A DNA stretch of 64,000 nt, taken from contig JAKYXN010000002.1 in the NCBI GenBank assembly GCA_022538095.1, positions 1 through 64,000 on the forward strand, given 5' to 3'. Positions within the stretch are counted from its first letter, which is position 1, and every line of letters begins with the position of its first letter. Under the pieces are notes generated by a model that made no database searches, was not told the origin of the DNA, and saw only the letters and a list, made by a program, of their open reading frames with translations. Origin of the DNA: Puniceicoccaceae bacterium K14 (lineage in GTDB: Bacteria > Verrucomicrobiota > Verrucomicrobiia > Opitutales > Opitutaceae). Positions 45,526 to 55,631 of the stretch are shown here, one piece after another. Made by a program: the position numbers and the translations under genes.

Positions 45526-48000
45526 ATGACTATCCGTCGGAAATTTCTTTGTATGGTTGTGCCATTGGTGCTTGCGCCTGTGATCACGTTTTGGCTGACA
45601 TTTCAATTTTCTATTTACCCTAGGCTAAGTGATACAGCTTATTTGGAGTCGAGCATAGGAGGCCTTGCCGAATTGTCGGAGACGACGCAGCGCGAGGCTC
45701 GTGATCGTTTTGAGCTGGCTATGAAGGAAGCCTATTCCTTTGCCTTGGCGAATGTAGGGGCGAATATTGACGGCAAGTTGGATTCGGTGGAAAAATCGCT
45801 TCTTTTGTCGGCTCAAAGGAAAGACCTGCCCATCTTGTTGCAAAAAGAAGACACGAGAGAGGAACGTGAAGGAATAGATCAATATTTCAGAGATTTGATT
45901 GAAACGCATTCTCTCGCCAGTGTTGCATTGGTAGATGACTCTGGCCTGACTTTGATTCGGATGGACAAGCCGGAACTTTCGGAAGGGCCTATTGAAAGGA
46001 AAATAGGATACGGTCGGAGTGAACGCCGAAAGACTTTATTAGAACCTTGGTTTATCAAGGCCTTGGGCTCTGAGCTTGGCGAAACCAGTTGGCAGGCTTA
46101 TTCGATGAGCGAAACGGAGTTGGCGCAATCGCGTTCTGTAATTGCAGGAACAATACCAATTCCGAATTCAACGGAGAAGACCAAGACGGTTGGGTATTTG
46201 CAATTTTCACTCCCTGTGGAGGGACTTGCTGAAGTAATCCATGGGCCGGACGAGCTTACTTCAGCCATTCGGCTAGTGGACGAATCTGGCGTGGTTCGTT
46301 GGCTAAGTGAGGGAGCAGAGCAGGTGAATGCTGAGACGAGAGCACTGTTTATTTCTCAGACGATTCGAGAGGGCGCTTTGATCGCAGAGGTTTCGATTCC
46401 ACAGGAAATGGTAAACGCGAATCTGGCGCCGTTCAATATGCTTTCAGCAGCTATGGATGAGGATGTCGCACGCATTCGAGAACAAACGGAAGATTTGCGT
46501 CTGGCGATGGGGAATATGTCAATCGTCATGTTGCTCGTTAAAATCGCTCTGCTTGCGATTGCGGTTACCTTAGTTTGGATGCTTTTGAGTCGTATTGCAT
46601 CACGTATTGAACTTTTGAATAAAGGTACGATGCGTATTCAAGAAGGTAATTTGGATATTCCTGTGATATTAGGCGATAGGGACGAAAAGGGAGATGAACT
46701 TGATTCGCTTGGAGTTGTTGTTGAAGAGATGCGTTTGAGAATTAAGGCAAGTATTACGAAGCTCGACAAACAAGTAGAGGAAAGAACTGCAGAGCTTGCT
46801 TCGACAAATCGAATGCTCGAAAAAGAGATCGTTGAACGCCGTAAAGCAGAAGAGCAGGCGAGTGCGGCGAATAGTGCCAAGAGTGAGTTTTTGGCAACGA
46901 TGTCTCACGAAATTCGCACGCCACTTAATGGAATATTTGGAGGTATTAGTCTGATTTCAAAATCTGAGTTGAATAACGAGCAAGAGACGCTTTGTGGGAT
47001 TGTGATGAATTCGACGAAGACACTGAATGCCTTGGTTGATGATATTTTAGACCTCGCCAAGATTGAAGCCCGGAGGGTTGAACTTTCTGTTGAGCGTTTC
47101 GATGTCGCGAATACGGTTCGCGAAGTTTGCGATACTCTTCTTTTCAAGGCGAATGAGAAAAATGTAGAGCTATCTGTCGAGAATGAGTTGGAGGATCTCT
47201 TGTTGCGCGAGGGGGATCCGACTCGGGTGAGTCAGATAATTTATAATCTAGTTGGGAATGCTGTGAAATTCACCAATAAGGGTAAGATCTCGGTTCGGCT
47301 TTCAACATCGTATACGGATCCCGATTTTGTTAATATTCAAATTGAGGATACGGGAATCGGGATGAGCGAAGAGCAGGTCAAAGGAATTTTCGACCCATTT
47401 ACCCAAGCGGATTCGACGATTAACGGTCGCTTTGGGGGGACGGGCTTGGGCTTGGCAATTTGCAGCCGCTTGGCAGAGCAGATGGATGGAAAGATCGAAG
47501 TTGAGAGTAAAGTGGGGGAAGGCTCTACGTTTAGCTTAGTTCTAAAGCTGCAGAGGGAAGGAATTCAGTCTTCATCTGCAGCGGATGAAAAAGACGATGA
47601 TTTGGAAATTGTCGAACAGTTTGGAGGACGAATCTTACTCGCAGAGGACAATAGCTCTAATCGTCTGGTGATGTCCAAGGTGCTCTCTCAAGCAGGCTTT
47701 ACCGTTTCAGCGGCTCGTAATGGCAAGGAGTGTGTGGAAGCGTACGATAGCGATAAATACGATCTGATTTTATTAGACTGTGCAATGCCCGTAATGGATG
47801 GATACACTGCAGCCCAATCTATTCGCTCAATGGCTAGTGGTGGGGATTCTATTCCGATTCTTGGAATTACTGCGCACGCCACCAGCGATCAGCAAAAGCG
47901 TTGTGAAGCTGCGGGCATGAACGAGGTTCTATTCAAACCATTGGATGGTGCGGTGTTGGTCGAGTCTTGTCGCAAACTGGTAAGCGAGTGTCGTGTTTAG
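45526..48000 (+). CDS. Membrane hybrid histidine kinase with receiver
   Basis: An 824-residue sensor from the ATG at 45526; a GTG at 45502 is an alternative. Two membrane helices (about 8-26 and 337-357) bracket a periplasmic sensor region of Cache type (about 30-335). HAMP (about 360-410), a coiled coil, HisKA with His461 in SHEIRTP, an ATPase domain (NAVKFT; DTGIGM; GGTGLGLAI) and a receiver with Asp751 in LLDCAMP follow. It should autophosphorylate and pass phosphate to its own receiver; a separate output protein is not in view. It follows the metal-handling operon after a 160-bp gap and may be independent of it. Confidence 0.93.
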   Translation: MTIRRKFLCMVVPLVLAPVITFWLTFQFSIYPRLSDTAYLESSIGGLAELSETTQREARDRFELAMKEAYSFALANVGANIDGKLDSVEKSLLLSAQRKDLPILLQKEDTREEREGIDQYFRDLIETHSLASVALVDDSGLTLIRMDKPELSEGPIERKIGYGRSERRKTLLEPWFIKALGSELGETSWQAYSMSETELAQSRSVIAGTIPIPNSTEKTKTVGYLQFSLPVEGLAEVIHGPDELTSAIRLVDESGVVRWLSEGAEQVNAETRALFISQTIREGALIAEVSIPQEMVNANLAPFNMLSAAMDEDVARIREQTEDLRLAMGNMSIVMLLVKIALLAIAVTLVWMLLSRIASRIELLNKGTMRIQEGNLDIPVILGDRDEKGDELDSLGVVVEEMRLRIKASITKLDKQVEERTAELASTNRMLEKEIVERRKAEEQASAANSAKSEFLATMSHEIRTPLNGIFGGISLISKSELNNEQETLCGIVMNSTKTLNALVDDILDLAKIEARRVELSVERFDVANTVREVCDTLLFKANEKNVELSVENELEDLLLREGDPTRVSQIIYNLVGNAVKFTNKGKISVRLSTSYTDPDFVNIQIEDTGIGMSEEQVKGIFDPFTQADSTINGRFGGTGLGLAICSRLAEQMDGKIEVESKVGEGSTFSLVLKLQREGIQSSSAADEKDDDLEIVEQFGGRILLAEDNSSNRLVMSKVLSQAGFTVSAARNGKECVEAYDSDKYDLILLDCAMPVMDGYTAAQSIRSMASGGDSIPILGITAHATSDQQKRCEAAGMNEVLFKPLDGAVLVESCRKLVSECRV

Positions 48001-48031
48001 ATAGTTCGCTGACTGACTGGAATTAGACGTC

Positions 48032-48916
48032 TCAGCTAATTGATTGGCGGTTTTGCATGAGCCATGATTGTGGGGATTGGCCGTAGGCATTACGAAAGGC
48101 GCGGGAAAAGTAATGTAAGGAATTGAACCCTAGAGCTTCCGCTGTCGCTGAGATGTTGTAGTTGCCAGAGAGAAGCAGATCATGGGCTCGTTTTAGGCGA
48201 ATCATATTTTCGAATTCTCGGGGAGCGTAGCCGGTTTGTTTTTTGAAGGTGGCTCGCAGATGGGAGTAGCTTGTACCGAGCTCACGAGCGAGGGCTTGCA
48301 AGTCAGTTCGCTGCGATAGGTCGCTGAGCATTTGCATCTTAGCTTGCTGGACGAGTGTGGAATCGTCGGAGCTCACGTGAGCCCCCGCTTCAAGGAATGC
48401 AAGGATCATCGGAACGTGGCTTGCCAAGAGCTGAGATGTGCTGCTTGAGGGATGTGCTAACCAGTGGAGTAGTTGGTCGAAAAGGCGTATGAGTTCACCA
48501 GTGTGCGGACTTCTTCGGACGGGATCCTCGGGGTTGAAGAAGGCTTCCATGACGCGCTTTGCGTCCGTGCCCGAAAACCCCATCCAATATTCATTCCAAC
48601 CAGTTTGGGGATCCGGTTGGTAGCTATGAGCTTCGCCTGGAAAGAGAAGGATGGTGTCGCCTGCGTTGATTTGTTTTTTTTCAATCGAGTCAGACGAGAA
48701 GGTCCCTTTACCCGAAGCAATATGTACAACTTGGAATTCGTCCAGGACGCGATTACCATCTTTTCGGAATTTGTATGAGAGCGGGTGAGCTTCGCTTGGA
48801 TAGGGAGAGTTTGGAGGGACAAGCTGCCTACCAGCGTCAATCAGATGCCAACCCCACACTATGGATTGTGAGCTCACGGGGAGATAACGGGTAAAAGTTT
48901 TGGAGACGCTCGTCAT
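48032..48916 (-). CDS. AraC family regulator, probable rhamnose regulator
   Basis: A 294-residue regulator. The N-terminal cupin-type sensor (about 20-170) has HIASGKGTFSS and GDTILLFPGEAHSYQPD. The C-terminal double helix-turn-helix runs from about 195 (LQALARELGTSYSHLRATFK, then NISATAEALGFNSLHYFSRAFR), with the second helix-turn-helix typical of AraC/XylS proteins. It diverges from the L-rhamnose isomerase gene over a 116-bp region, matching the arrangement of RhaR/RhaS-type regulators. It is the likely activator of the rhamnose locus; the inducer is inferred. Confidence 0.92.
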   Translation of the reverse strand: MTSVSKTFTRYLPVSSQSIVWGWHLIDAGRQLVPPNSPYPSEAHPLSYKFRKDGNRVLDEFQVVHIASGKGTFSSDSIEKKQINAGDTILLFPGEAHSYQPDPQTGWNEYWMGFSGTDAKRVMEAFFNPEDPVRRSPHTGELIRLFDQLLHWLAHPSSSTSQLLASHVPMILAFLEAGAHVSSDDSTLVQQAKMQMLSDLSQRTDLQALARELGTSYSHLRATFKKQTGYAPREFENMIRLKRAHDLLLSGNYNISATAEALGFNSLHYFSRAFRNAYGQSPQSWLMQNRQSIS

Positions 48917-49032
48917 TTCGGCTTTCGGAAATTGTTAGTGTTTATCAAAAAATGCAAACTTTCTGTCAACGCGTGCATTGAGATTTAGAGCCGCTTCCTC
49001 TATTCTGTTCGATTCGACCCAATTGATTACCT

Positions 49033-50271
49033 ATGTTTGACCAAGTAAAAGAGAAGTACGCTGAGCTGGGCGTGGATGTGGAAAACGCATTAGAAGTCTT
49101 AGCTTCTACGCCGATATCGCTTCATTGCTGGCAGGGCGATGATGTCGGTGGATTTGAGTCTGATTCAGGAGAATTGGGTAGTGGCCTTGCGGTTACGGGA
49201 AATTATCCAGGAAAGGCTCGGTCGATAGCTGAGCTTCGGCAGGATTTGGAACAAGCCTTATCTTTGATTCCGGGTACGCATCGTTTGAATCTCCACGCTA
49301 TTTATGGAGATTTTGATGGAGAAAAAGTAGACCGTAATGAGATTGAAGTGAAGCATTTCCAAAGCTGGATCGACTGGTGCAAGGACCAGGGGATTGGGAT
49401 GGACTTCAATTCATCATGTTTCTCTCATTCTAAAGCGGAAGATGGATTTACCTTGAGTAGCCCAGACGCGGGCACGCGGCAGTTTTGGATCGAGCATTGC
49501 CAGGCGAGTCGAAAGATTGGCGCAGCGATCGGGGAGCAGTTGGGGAGTTCATGTGTCACGAATATATGGGTACCCGATGGGATGAAAGATTTGACGGTCG
49601 ATCGTTTGGGTTACCGGAAACGTCTTGAATCGAGCCTGAATGAAGTTTTGGCGGAAAGGCTGAATCCGGATTTCAACATCGACGCGGTGGAGTCGAAGCT
49701 TTTCGGTATTGGATCGGAGAGCTTTGTTGTCGGCTCGCATGAGTTCTATATGGGTTATGCTATGCGAGAGCAGACCGCGCTTTGTTTGGATGCAGGGCAT
49801 TTTCATCCAACGGAAGGAATTGCCGATAAAATATCAGCGGTAATGATGTTTGTGCCGGAATTGTTATTACATGTGTCTCGAGGTGTGCGTTGGGATAGCG
49901 ATCATGTAGTTCTTTTGGACGATCAGACTCAAGCTATCATGCAGGAACTGGTACGAAGTGACGTCTTGGGTCGCACTCATATTGGTCTCGACTTTTTCGA
50001 TGCGTCGATCAATCGCATTGCCGCTTGGGCGATTGGTACACGCGCCGCTCAGAAGTCACTCTTGCTCGCTTTACTTGAGCCATCCAAGAGGCTCAGGGAG
50101 GCCGAGTTGGCAGGAGATTATACAACTCGATTGGCCCTTCTTGAGATGAATAAGGCCCTCCCTTGGAGCGTCGTTTGGGAGGAGTTTTGCCAGCGCCAGA
50201 ATTCTCCAGGCGAAGTTGACCTATTGAATTCAGTGAAAGACTATGAGTCTGCGGTACTCTCCAAGCGCTAG
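49033..50271 (+). CDS. rhaA: L-rhamnose isomerase
   Basis: A 412-residue cytoplasmic isomerase that converts L-rhamnose to L-rhamnulose with Mn. Sequence blocks match RhaA closely: [59 protein letters not shown] and [11 protein letters not shown], which contain the metal-binding Glu/Asp/His set and the substrate lysine region. Family length is about 420 residues, so it is complete. No rhamnulokinase or aldolase lies in the window, so later steps must be encoded elsewhere or use another route. It is the first gene rightward from the AraC-type regulator. Confidence 0.97.
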   Translation: MFDQVKEKYAELGVDVENALEVLASTPISLHCWQGDDVGGFESDSGELGSGLAVTGNYPGKARSIAELRQDLEQALSLIPGTHRLNLHAIYGDFDGEKVDRNEIEVKHFQSWIDWCKDQGIGMDFNSSCFSHSKAEDGFTLSSPDAGTRQFWIEHCQASRKIGAAIGEQLGSSCVTNIWVPDGMKDLTVDRLGYRKRLESSLNEVLAERLNPDFNIDAVESKLFGIGSESFVVGSHEFYMGYAMREQTALCLDAGHFHPTEGIADKISAVMMFVPELLLHVSRGVRWDSDHVVLLDDQTQAIMQELVRSDVLGRTHIGLDFFDASINRIAAWAIGTRAAQKSLLLALLEPSKRLREAELAGDYTTRLALLEMNKALPWSVVWEEFCQRQNSPGEVDLLNSVKDYESAVLSKR

Positions 50272-50410
50272 GTTTGTAATGATGTTCGCCTTGATTATGT
50301 AATTTTCTCTGCTATACAGACACAATTCCCCGTTGAGCGGCATTGGTTTAGGTAACTTTTGTTGATCTCGACATACCCCTTAGAAATTTCCCTGAACCAC
50401 TTATTATCCC

Positions 50411-51811
50411 ATGGAACAAATAGACCCTCCTTCGTCGGTTGAAGCTGCAATCTCCGATACTACTGTAAATGAATACGAGCGTCAGCCGGTTCCCAGCAAA
50501 TCGCATAAGGGTGCGGGCAAGTTTTGGGGAATGTATGCTGGCGAGCATGCGGCTGGCACAGAGTTTATGATCGGACCTCTTTTTTTGCTGAATGGAGTGA
50601 CATTGCAAAACGTATTCATTGGATTACTGCTAGGGAATCTGTTAGCGGTACTTAGTTGGCGTTACCTTTGCGCTCCGATTGCGACGAGTGCCCGAATGAC
50701 GCTTTATTTCCAGTTAGAGAAAATCGCTGGGGGAGGATTGGTAAAGGGTTATAATTTTGCGAATGGAGTGCTGTTCTGTTTCTTGGCAGGGGCGATGATC
50801 ACAGTTTCGGCGACGGCGGTGGGCATCCCCTTTAATATGGAAATGCCGACGATCGAAGCGGTTTATCCGAATAGTTTCTTGTTTGTCGTTATCGTTTTAG
50901 CAGTAGGTGCTTTGATTGCTGTTGTCGCTACTCTTGGATACGAGTCGGTAGCGAAATTTGCCAATGTAGCATCGCCTTGGATGGTATTGGTATTCGTTGC
51001 TTGCGGCTTAGTTGCTTTCAAGGAGTTAGATGTATCCAATTGGTCAGAACTGAATGCGCTTTGGGATGGTTCTATTGCCTTTGCTCAGGAGGGTAAGTCT
51101 GAGTCAGCAATGGGCTTTTGGAGTGTCGTCTTCTTTAGTTGGTTGTGCAACGCGGCAATGCATGTAGGAATGGCTGATTTGTCGGTCTTCAGGTTCGCTC
51201 GAAAGTCGAGCTATGGTTGGGCAACTTCAGCGGGAATGTATGTGGGGCACTATGTTGCTTGGATCGCGGCTGCATTCATGTTGGCCGCTCAAATTAAGAT
51301 TGCCCAAGATGTTAATCCAGTACCTGGACCGATGGCGGATCGAGTCGTCGGTTTGGCAGGTATCGTCTGTGTTGTCATCGCGGGATGGACTACAGCGAAC
51401 CCGACTATCTATCGCGCGGGGCTAGCGTTTCAAGCAATGTTACCGTCGGTATCGCGTCGGGTGGCGACTCTGGCTGCGGGATGTTTAGCTACTGTTGCGG
51501 GTGTTTTCCCAGCGTTTGCTTGGAAGCTACTTGGGTTCGTCGGATTGTATGGGATGATACTCGCACCGATTGGAGCTATAATATTTTTCAACTGGCACTT
51601 CCGAAGTAACGGAGATGCGAGCGAGCTGGAATCGAGAGAATTCAAAGGATCTTTTAATTTTGCGGTCTTTTTCGCTTGGTTGCTGCCTGTGGGAGTGAGT
51701 CTATATTTTATCCAGGTTAAGGGAGTGTCGCCTTGGTTTTTGACGATACCCTGTTGGTTGGTTTGTGGCTTCCTTTATCTTCTCTTTAGCCTGAAGTCGG
51801 AACAGGCATAA
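50411..51811 (+). CDS. NCS1-family permease, candidate sugar importer
   Basis: A 466-residue membrane protein with about 12 helices. The fold is that of NCS1 (cytosine/purine/allantoin) transporters: a long N-terminal segment, the helix-1 motif KFWGMYAGEHAAGTEF and AGWTTANPTIYRAGLAF near residue 325, the family's substrate/cation region. Classical NCS1 members carry nucleobases. Here it lies directly after rhaA and before a DASS-type carrier, so a role in rhamnose or related sugar uptake is suggested. That would be unusual for the family and is inference. Confidence 0.85.
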   Translation: MEQIDPPSSVEAAISDTTVNEYERQPVPSKSHKGAGKFWGMYAGEHAAGTEFMIGPLFLLNGVTLQNVFIGLLLGNLLAVLSWRYLCAPIATSARMTLYFQLEKIAGGGLVKGYNFANGVLFCFLAGAMITVSATAVGIPFNMEMPTIEAVYPNSFLFVVIVLAVGALIAVVATLGYESVAKFANVASPWMVLVFVACGLVAFKELDVSNWSELNALWDGSIAFAQEGKSESAMGFWSVVFFSWLCNAAMHVGMADLSVFRFARKSSYGWATSAGMYVGHYVAWIAAAFMLAAQIKIAQDVNPVPGPMADRVVGLAGIVCVVIAGWTTANPTIYRAGLAFQAMLPSVSRRVATLAAGCLATVAGVFPAFAWKLLGFVGLYGMILAPIGAIIFFNWHFRSNGDASELESREFKGSFNFAVFFAWLLPVGVSLYFIQVKGVSPWFLTIPCWLVCGFLYLLFSLKSEQA

Positions 51812-51845
51812 GTTTCAGTTAATAACAATTTAATCGTATAGAAAA

Positions 51846-52028
51846 ATGACTATAGTATTCAAAATTTTAGGTTTAACTGGACTCTTGTTAACGATACTTC
51901 CTGCTGTTGTGTACTCGTTTGATTTTGTGGAGTTGAGTTTCGTGAAAACTTCGATGACTCTGGGAATGTTTTTTTGGTTTGCCTCTTCGATCGTAGGACC
52001 TCGCTTGAGCTCTCGGGCGGGCGAATAG
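51846..52028 (+). CDS. 60-aa small membrane protein
   Basis: Two hydrophobic helices (about 3-23 and 33-50, LGMFFWFASSIVGPRL) in a 60-residue protein, 34 bp after the permease gene. The same-strand spacing and the downstream DASS gene place it in the rhamnose operon. Small two-helix proteins accompany several bacterial transporters as accessory subunits. No known family was recognised. Confidence 0.65.
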   Translation: MTIVFKILGLTGLLLTILPAVVYSFDFVELSFVKTSMTLGMFFWFASSIVGPRLSSRAGE

Positions 52029-52077
52029 GCCGTTTCTGTTTATCTCTCAGTTTTTGGGAAATCCAACATTCCTGTTC

Positions 52078-53505
52078 ATGAAAATAGATTTAAAACGATG
52101 TGGTTTCTGGCTCGGTTTTTTGGTGCTTGGGATTACTTTAGTGATGGACTCTCCTGTCGAAGGTTTGTCTCCGATGGCCTGGAAGACGGCTGGCCTGGGA
52201 ACTATGATGGCTTTGTGGTGGATGACGGAGTGTTTGCCGCTAGCGGTGACTGCATTCATGCCTCTGGTGATTGTTCCGTTTGTGGGACTTTCGCCAATTA
52301 AGAGTCTTTCGAGCTCGTATGCTCATCCTTTGATATTTCTTTTCTTAGGTGGGTTTTTGCTCTCGATCGCGATGGAAAAGACTGGTTTGCATCTGCGGAT
52401 CGCTCGCGGGGTTGTGAATGCAATTGGGTCGAGTCCAAAACGTCAAGTCGGTGGGATGATGTTGGTGACTGCATTTTTAAGTATGTGGATGTCGAATACT
52501 GCGACAACAATAATGATGTTGCCGGTGGCAATGTCTACTATTGCGGCTGTATCAGCATCAAGCAAAGGGTCGATTTCTCCTTCGTTTGCACCCACTGCTC
52601 TGTTGTGTATTGCTTACGGCGCGAGTATTGGCGGAATGGCGACTTTAATCGGGACGCCTCCCAATGCTTTGTTGGCTGCTTACCTTGAGAGTAGCTACGG
52701 AATTGAAATAGGATTTGGGCAATGGATGTTGTTTGGTGTGCCTTTCAGTGTCATTCTTTTGATTTTGACTTGGTTTTTAGTAGCTAGTCGAGGGTTAGGA
52801 GAAGTATCTAATGAGGCATTTAAAGATTCGTCGGTAGAACCGTGGAAGAAGCTAGGAGCGATGTCGCGTAGTGAGCTATTGGTTGCGATTGTATTTGGAA
52901 CTACAGCGATTTGCTGGATGTTGCGTTCTTATTTGAATAGCTCGTTGGGTCTGAGTATTTCCGATACGGGAATTGCGATGACAGCCGCAACTCTTCTTTT
53001 TATGCTCCCATCGTCTGAAAAGGATGGTGGGCGTTTGATGATTTGGGAAGATACAAAAAAAGTGCCTTGGGGAGTTTTGATTCTTTTTGGAGGTGGCTTG
53101 GCTTTGGCTGGGCTAATGAAGAGCTCTGGTTTAACTGAGTTCATTGGTGGATTGTTTGAAGGCCTGGCCGGTTGGGATCCGATTTGGGTTATTGCGGCTG
53201 TGGTTCTTGCAGTCGTCTTCTTGACCGAGATCACTAGTAATACGGCTACGACAGCGGGGCTCTTGCCTTTGATGGGACCTATTGCAGTTTCTATGGGTGG
53301 AGAGCCGGTGTTGCTTGCTATTCCGGCAGCAGTGATTGCGAGTTGCGCGTTTATGTTGCCAGTGGCGACGCCTCCCAATGCGATTGTCTTCGCTTCGGGA
53401 GAGCTGAAGATTAGCCAGATGGTTCGAGCGGGGATTCGATTGAATGTTCTGTCAGCGATTTTGCTCGTCATATTTGCCCGATGGCTGGCTCCCTTGGTTT
53501 TTTGA
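52078..53505 (+). CDS. DASS/SLC13-type sodium-coupled anion transporter
   Basis: A 475-residue permease starting at the ATG at 52078; a TTG at 52054 is in frame. The two repeated halves of the divalent anion:Na symporter family are present: MSNTATTIMMLPVA and GTPPNALLAAYLES in the first, and ITSNTATTAGLLPLMGP with TPPNAIVFASGEL in the second. These SNT motifs bind sodium and the anionic substrate. Substrates in the family include dicarboxylates, sulfate and phosphate. In a genome with many sulfatases, sulfate or a sugar acid is a reasonable guess. Confidence 0.93.
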   Translation: MKIDLKRCGFWLGFLVLGITLVMDSPVEGLSPMAWKTAGLGTMMALWWMTECLPLAVTAFMPLVIVPFVGLSPIKSLSSSYAHPLIFLFLGGFLLSIAMEKTGLHLRIARGVVNAIGSSPKRQVGGMMLVTAFLSMWMSNTATTIMMLPVAMSTIAAVSASSKGSISPSFAPTALLCIAYGASIGGMATLIGTPPNALLAAYLESSYGIEIGFGQWMLFGVPFSVILLILTWFLVASRGLGEVSNEAFKDSSVEPWKKLGAMSRSELLVAIVFGTTAICWMLRSYLNSSLGLSISDTGIAMTAATLLFMLPSSEKDGGRLMIWEDTKKVPWGVLILFGGGLALAGLMKSSGLTEFIGGLFEGLAGWDPIWVIAAVVLAVVFLTEITSNTATTAGLLPLMGPIAVSMGGEPVLLAIPAAVIASCAFMLPVATPPNAIVFASGELKISQMVRAGIRLNVLSAILLVIFARWLAPLVF

Positions 53506-53651
53506 AGTGCCTAATACAATCGAGGCTGTTGGCTCTTTTCTTTGCCTAAACTGAAACTACATAACGCGATAAGTGAGTTTGAGGATTTTTATTGAAGAGC
53601 TTGTCTGCTTTTTGATCCCACTCTTAGTTTTCTTTAAACCTGATTATACGG

Positions 53652-54716
53652 ATGTCTAAAGTGAAATGCGCTGTAATTGGCTTGGGGATGGGGAAATTCC
53701 ATGCTCAAAGCTTCCTTGAAAATGAAGATGCTGAAATAGTTGGTCTTGCTGACGTGAATCCAGATCTATTAGCCGAAACAGGGAAACGCTTCGAAGTAGA
53801 AGCCTTGTTTTCCGACTATCGAGAAATGTTGGATTCGGTTAAGCCAGATTTAGTGACGGTGGCATTGCCAAATTTCCTGCATGAAGAGGTTGTCGTCGAC
53901 GCCTTAGATTCCGGTTCTCATGTTCTTTGCGAAAAGCCGCTGGCGATGAAGCTGGAGCAAGGCGAACGGATGCGTGAAGCAGCAATCCGCGCCGGGCGTC
54001 AATTGGGAGTGAATTTGAGTTATCGTTTTACACCAGCAGGGCGAGCATTGAAAGCGTTGGTGGACGATGGTTTTCTGGGCGAAGCGTATCATGCGTATAC
54101 TCGCTGGACACGTTGCGATGGCTTTCCGAAATTTGGCGGCTGGTTTGGGCAAAAGAAGCTTTCAGGTGGCGGTCCTTTAATTGATTTGGGCGTGCATCGT
54201 ATTGATTTAGCTATGTGGCTAATGGGTTCGCCCACTCCGGTTACGGTATCGGGTGTAACGCATCATCGAATTGGAGTCGAACGGGCGAAGATTGAAAATA
54301 AAGCCTTTGACGTAGAGGATTTTGCCTCGGGCGTAGTTCGTTTTGATAACGGAGCGTCACTCATTTTAGAAGCGTCGTGGGGAGGTTATCAGGAAAAGAA
54401 GGAAGACATGCATACGCGTGTGATGGGCGACAAGGGTTGTCTTATACATCAAAACATTGGGGAAAGTTATGACTTCGAAGGGCGTTTCGTAAAAACTGAA
54501 GGTGGACAGCTTTTACGCGGTGAGGTCGTTGTTAGCGATCAAGGCGTTACCGATTCCTACGGCGAGATGGTTGCCTGTTTAAAGGAAGATCGCCCGTTTT
54601 CAGTTACAGTGGAGGATGGAATGCGTATTCAGCGAGTGCTTGACGGTCTCTATGCTAGTGCTGAATCAGGCTGTGAAGTTTCCTTCGAGAAACCGGTTAT
54701 GTCTCATACGGCATAA
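53652..54716 (+). CDS. Gfo/Idh/MocA family oxidoreductase
   Basis: A 354-residue dehydrogenase. The Rossmann start reads CAVIGLGMGKFHAQSF, and the catalytic-site lysine lies in CEKPLAMK near residue 98. GGGPLIDLGVHRIDLAMWLMG forms the active-site helix of the C-terminal domain. It precedes a ThuA gene by 55 bp and a GH1 gene further on, so it may oxidise a sugar released by the latter. It differs clearly in sequence from the Gfo/Idh protein at 4247-5293. The substrate is unknown. Confidence 0.92.
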   Translation: MSKVKCAVIGLGMGKFHAQSFLENEDAEIVGLADVNPDLLAETGKRFEVEALFSDYREMLDSVKPDLVTVALPNFLHEEVVVDALDSGSHVLCEKPLAMKLEQGERMREAAIRAGRQLGVNLSYRFTPAGRALKALVDDGFLGEAYHAYTRWTRCDGFPKFGGWFGQKKLSGGGPLIDLGVHRIDLAMWLMGSPTPVTVSGVTHHRIGVERAKIENKAFDVEDFASGVVRFDNGASLILEASWGGYQEKKEDMHTRVMGDKGCLIHQNIGESYDFEGRFVKTEGGQLLRGEVVVSDQGVTDSYGEMVACLKEDRPFSVTVEDGMRIQRVLDGLYASAESGCEVSFEKPVMSHTA

Positions 54717-54771
54717 TGGTTAAAGCATTCGGGTAATATTCAATTGTTTAGTACAATTCCAAAAAAATATC

Positions 54772-55563
54772 ATGTCGGATAGAAAATTAAATGTAGTTGT
54801 TTGGGGCGAAAATGTCCACGAACATAAGAATAAGGTAGTTAACGAGCTGTATCCAGACGGCATGCACGAGACTATTGCGTCAGCTTTAAGGGAAGCTGGC
54901 ACTGAATTGAACGTAACAACCGCCACTCTCCAGGAGGACCAATGTGGTCTCACGGAAGAGCGGCTTGCGAAAACGGACGTATTAACTTGGTGGGGGCATT
55001 GCGCTCATGGAGACGTGCCGGAGGAGGTCGTTGACCGTGTGCAGAAGCGAGTCCTTGAGGGGATGGGATTGATTGTACTACATTCAGGTCACTACTCTAA
55101 GATTTTTAAGCGCCTGATGGGGACTACTTGTTCTTTGACTTGGCGGGAGGCTGGAGAAAAGGAGCGTCTATGGGTTTGTAACCCCGGACACCCAATTGCC
55201 CAAGGTATCGATACTTACTTTGAAATTGAAAATGCGGAAATGTACGGGGAGCCGTTTGGAATTCCTTCTCCCGACGAGCAAGTGTTTATATCTTGGTTCG
55301 AAGGCGGAGAGGTTTTTCGTTCTGGTTGCTGTTGGCATCGCGGGAATGGAAAGATCTTTTACTTCCGACCAGGTCACGAAACGTATCCAGTATATTATAA
55401 TAAAAACGTACAACGCGTCTTAGTTAACTCTGTGCTGTGGGCTGCTCCACAAGGCAGTGTTTGGAAAGATGGAGCTCCGAATATTCCAATAGAGAAGGCT
55501 CCAGAAAAAATCGTAAAGCGCGGGGGATCTTTGCATCAAGAGGGAGAGGATGGATTTAAGTGA
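54772..55563 (+). CDS. ThuA-like (class I glutamine amidotransferase-fold) protein
   Basis: A 263-residue cytoplasmic protein of the trehalose-utilisation ThuA family. The N-terminal [18 protein letters not shown] strand opens the fold. [18 protein letters not shown] and [14 protein letters not shown] contain the region where class I amidotransferases have their catalytic Cys, here not conserved. [19 protein letters not shown] contributes a conserved His/Glu. ThuA proteins take part in disaccharide catabolism through keto-sugar intermediates together with Gfo/Idh enzymes. It follows such a gene by 55 bp. Confidence 0.92.
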   Translation: MSDRKLNVVVWGENVHEHKNKVVNELYPDGMHETIASALREAGTELNVTTATLQEDQCGLTEERLAKTDVLTWWGHCAHGDVPEEVVDRVQKRVLEGMGLIVLHSGHYSKIFKRLMGTTCSLTWREAGEKERLWVCNPGHPIAQGIDTYFEIENAEMYGEPFGIPSPDEQVFISWFEGGEVFRSGCCWHRGNGKIFYFRPGHETYPVYYNKNVQRVLVNSVLWAAPQGSVWKDGAPNIPIEKAPEKIVKRGGSLHQEGEDGFK

Positions 55564-55631
55564 AGATTGGCGGGATCTAGAAAAGGTGACTGAAAACGGT
55601 TCTTGTTTCGATACATACTTATAAAAGACGA

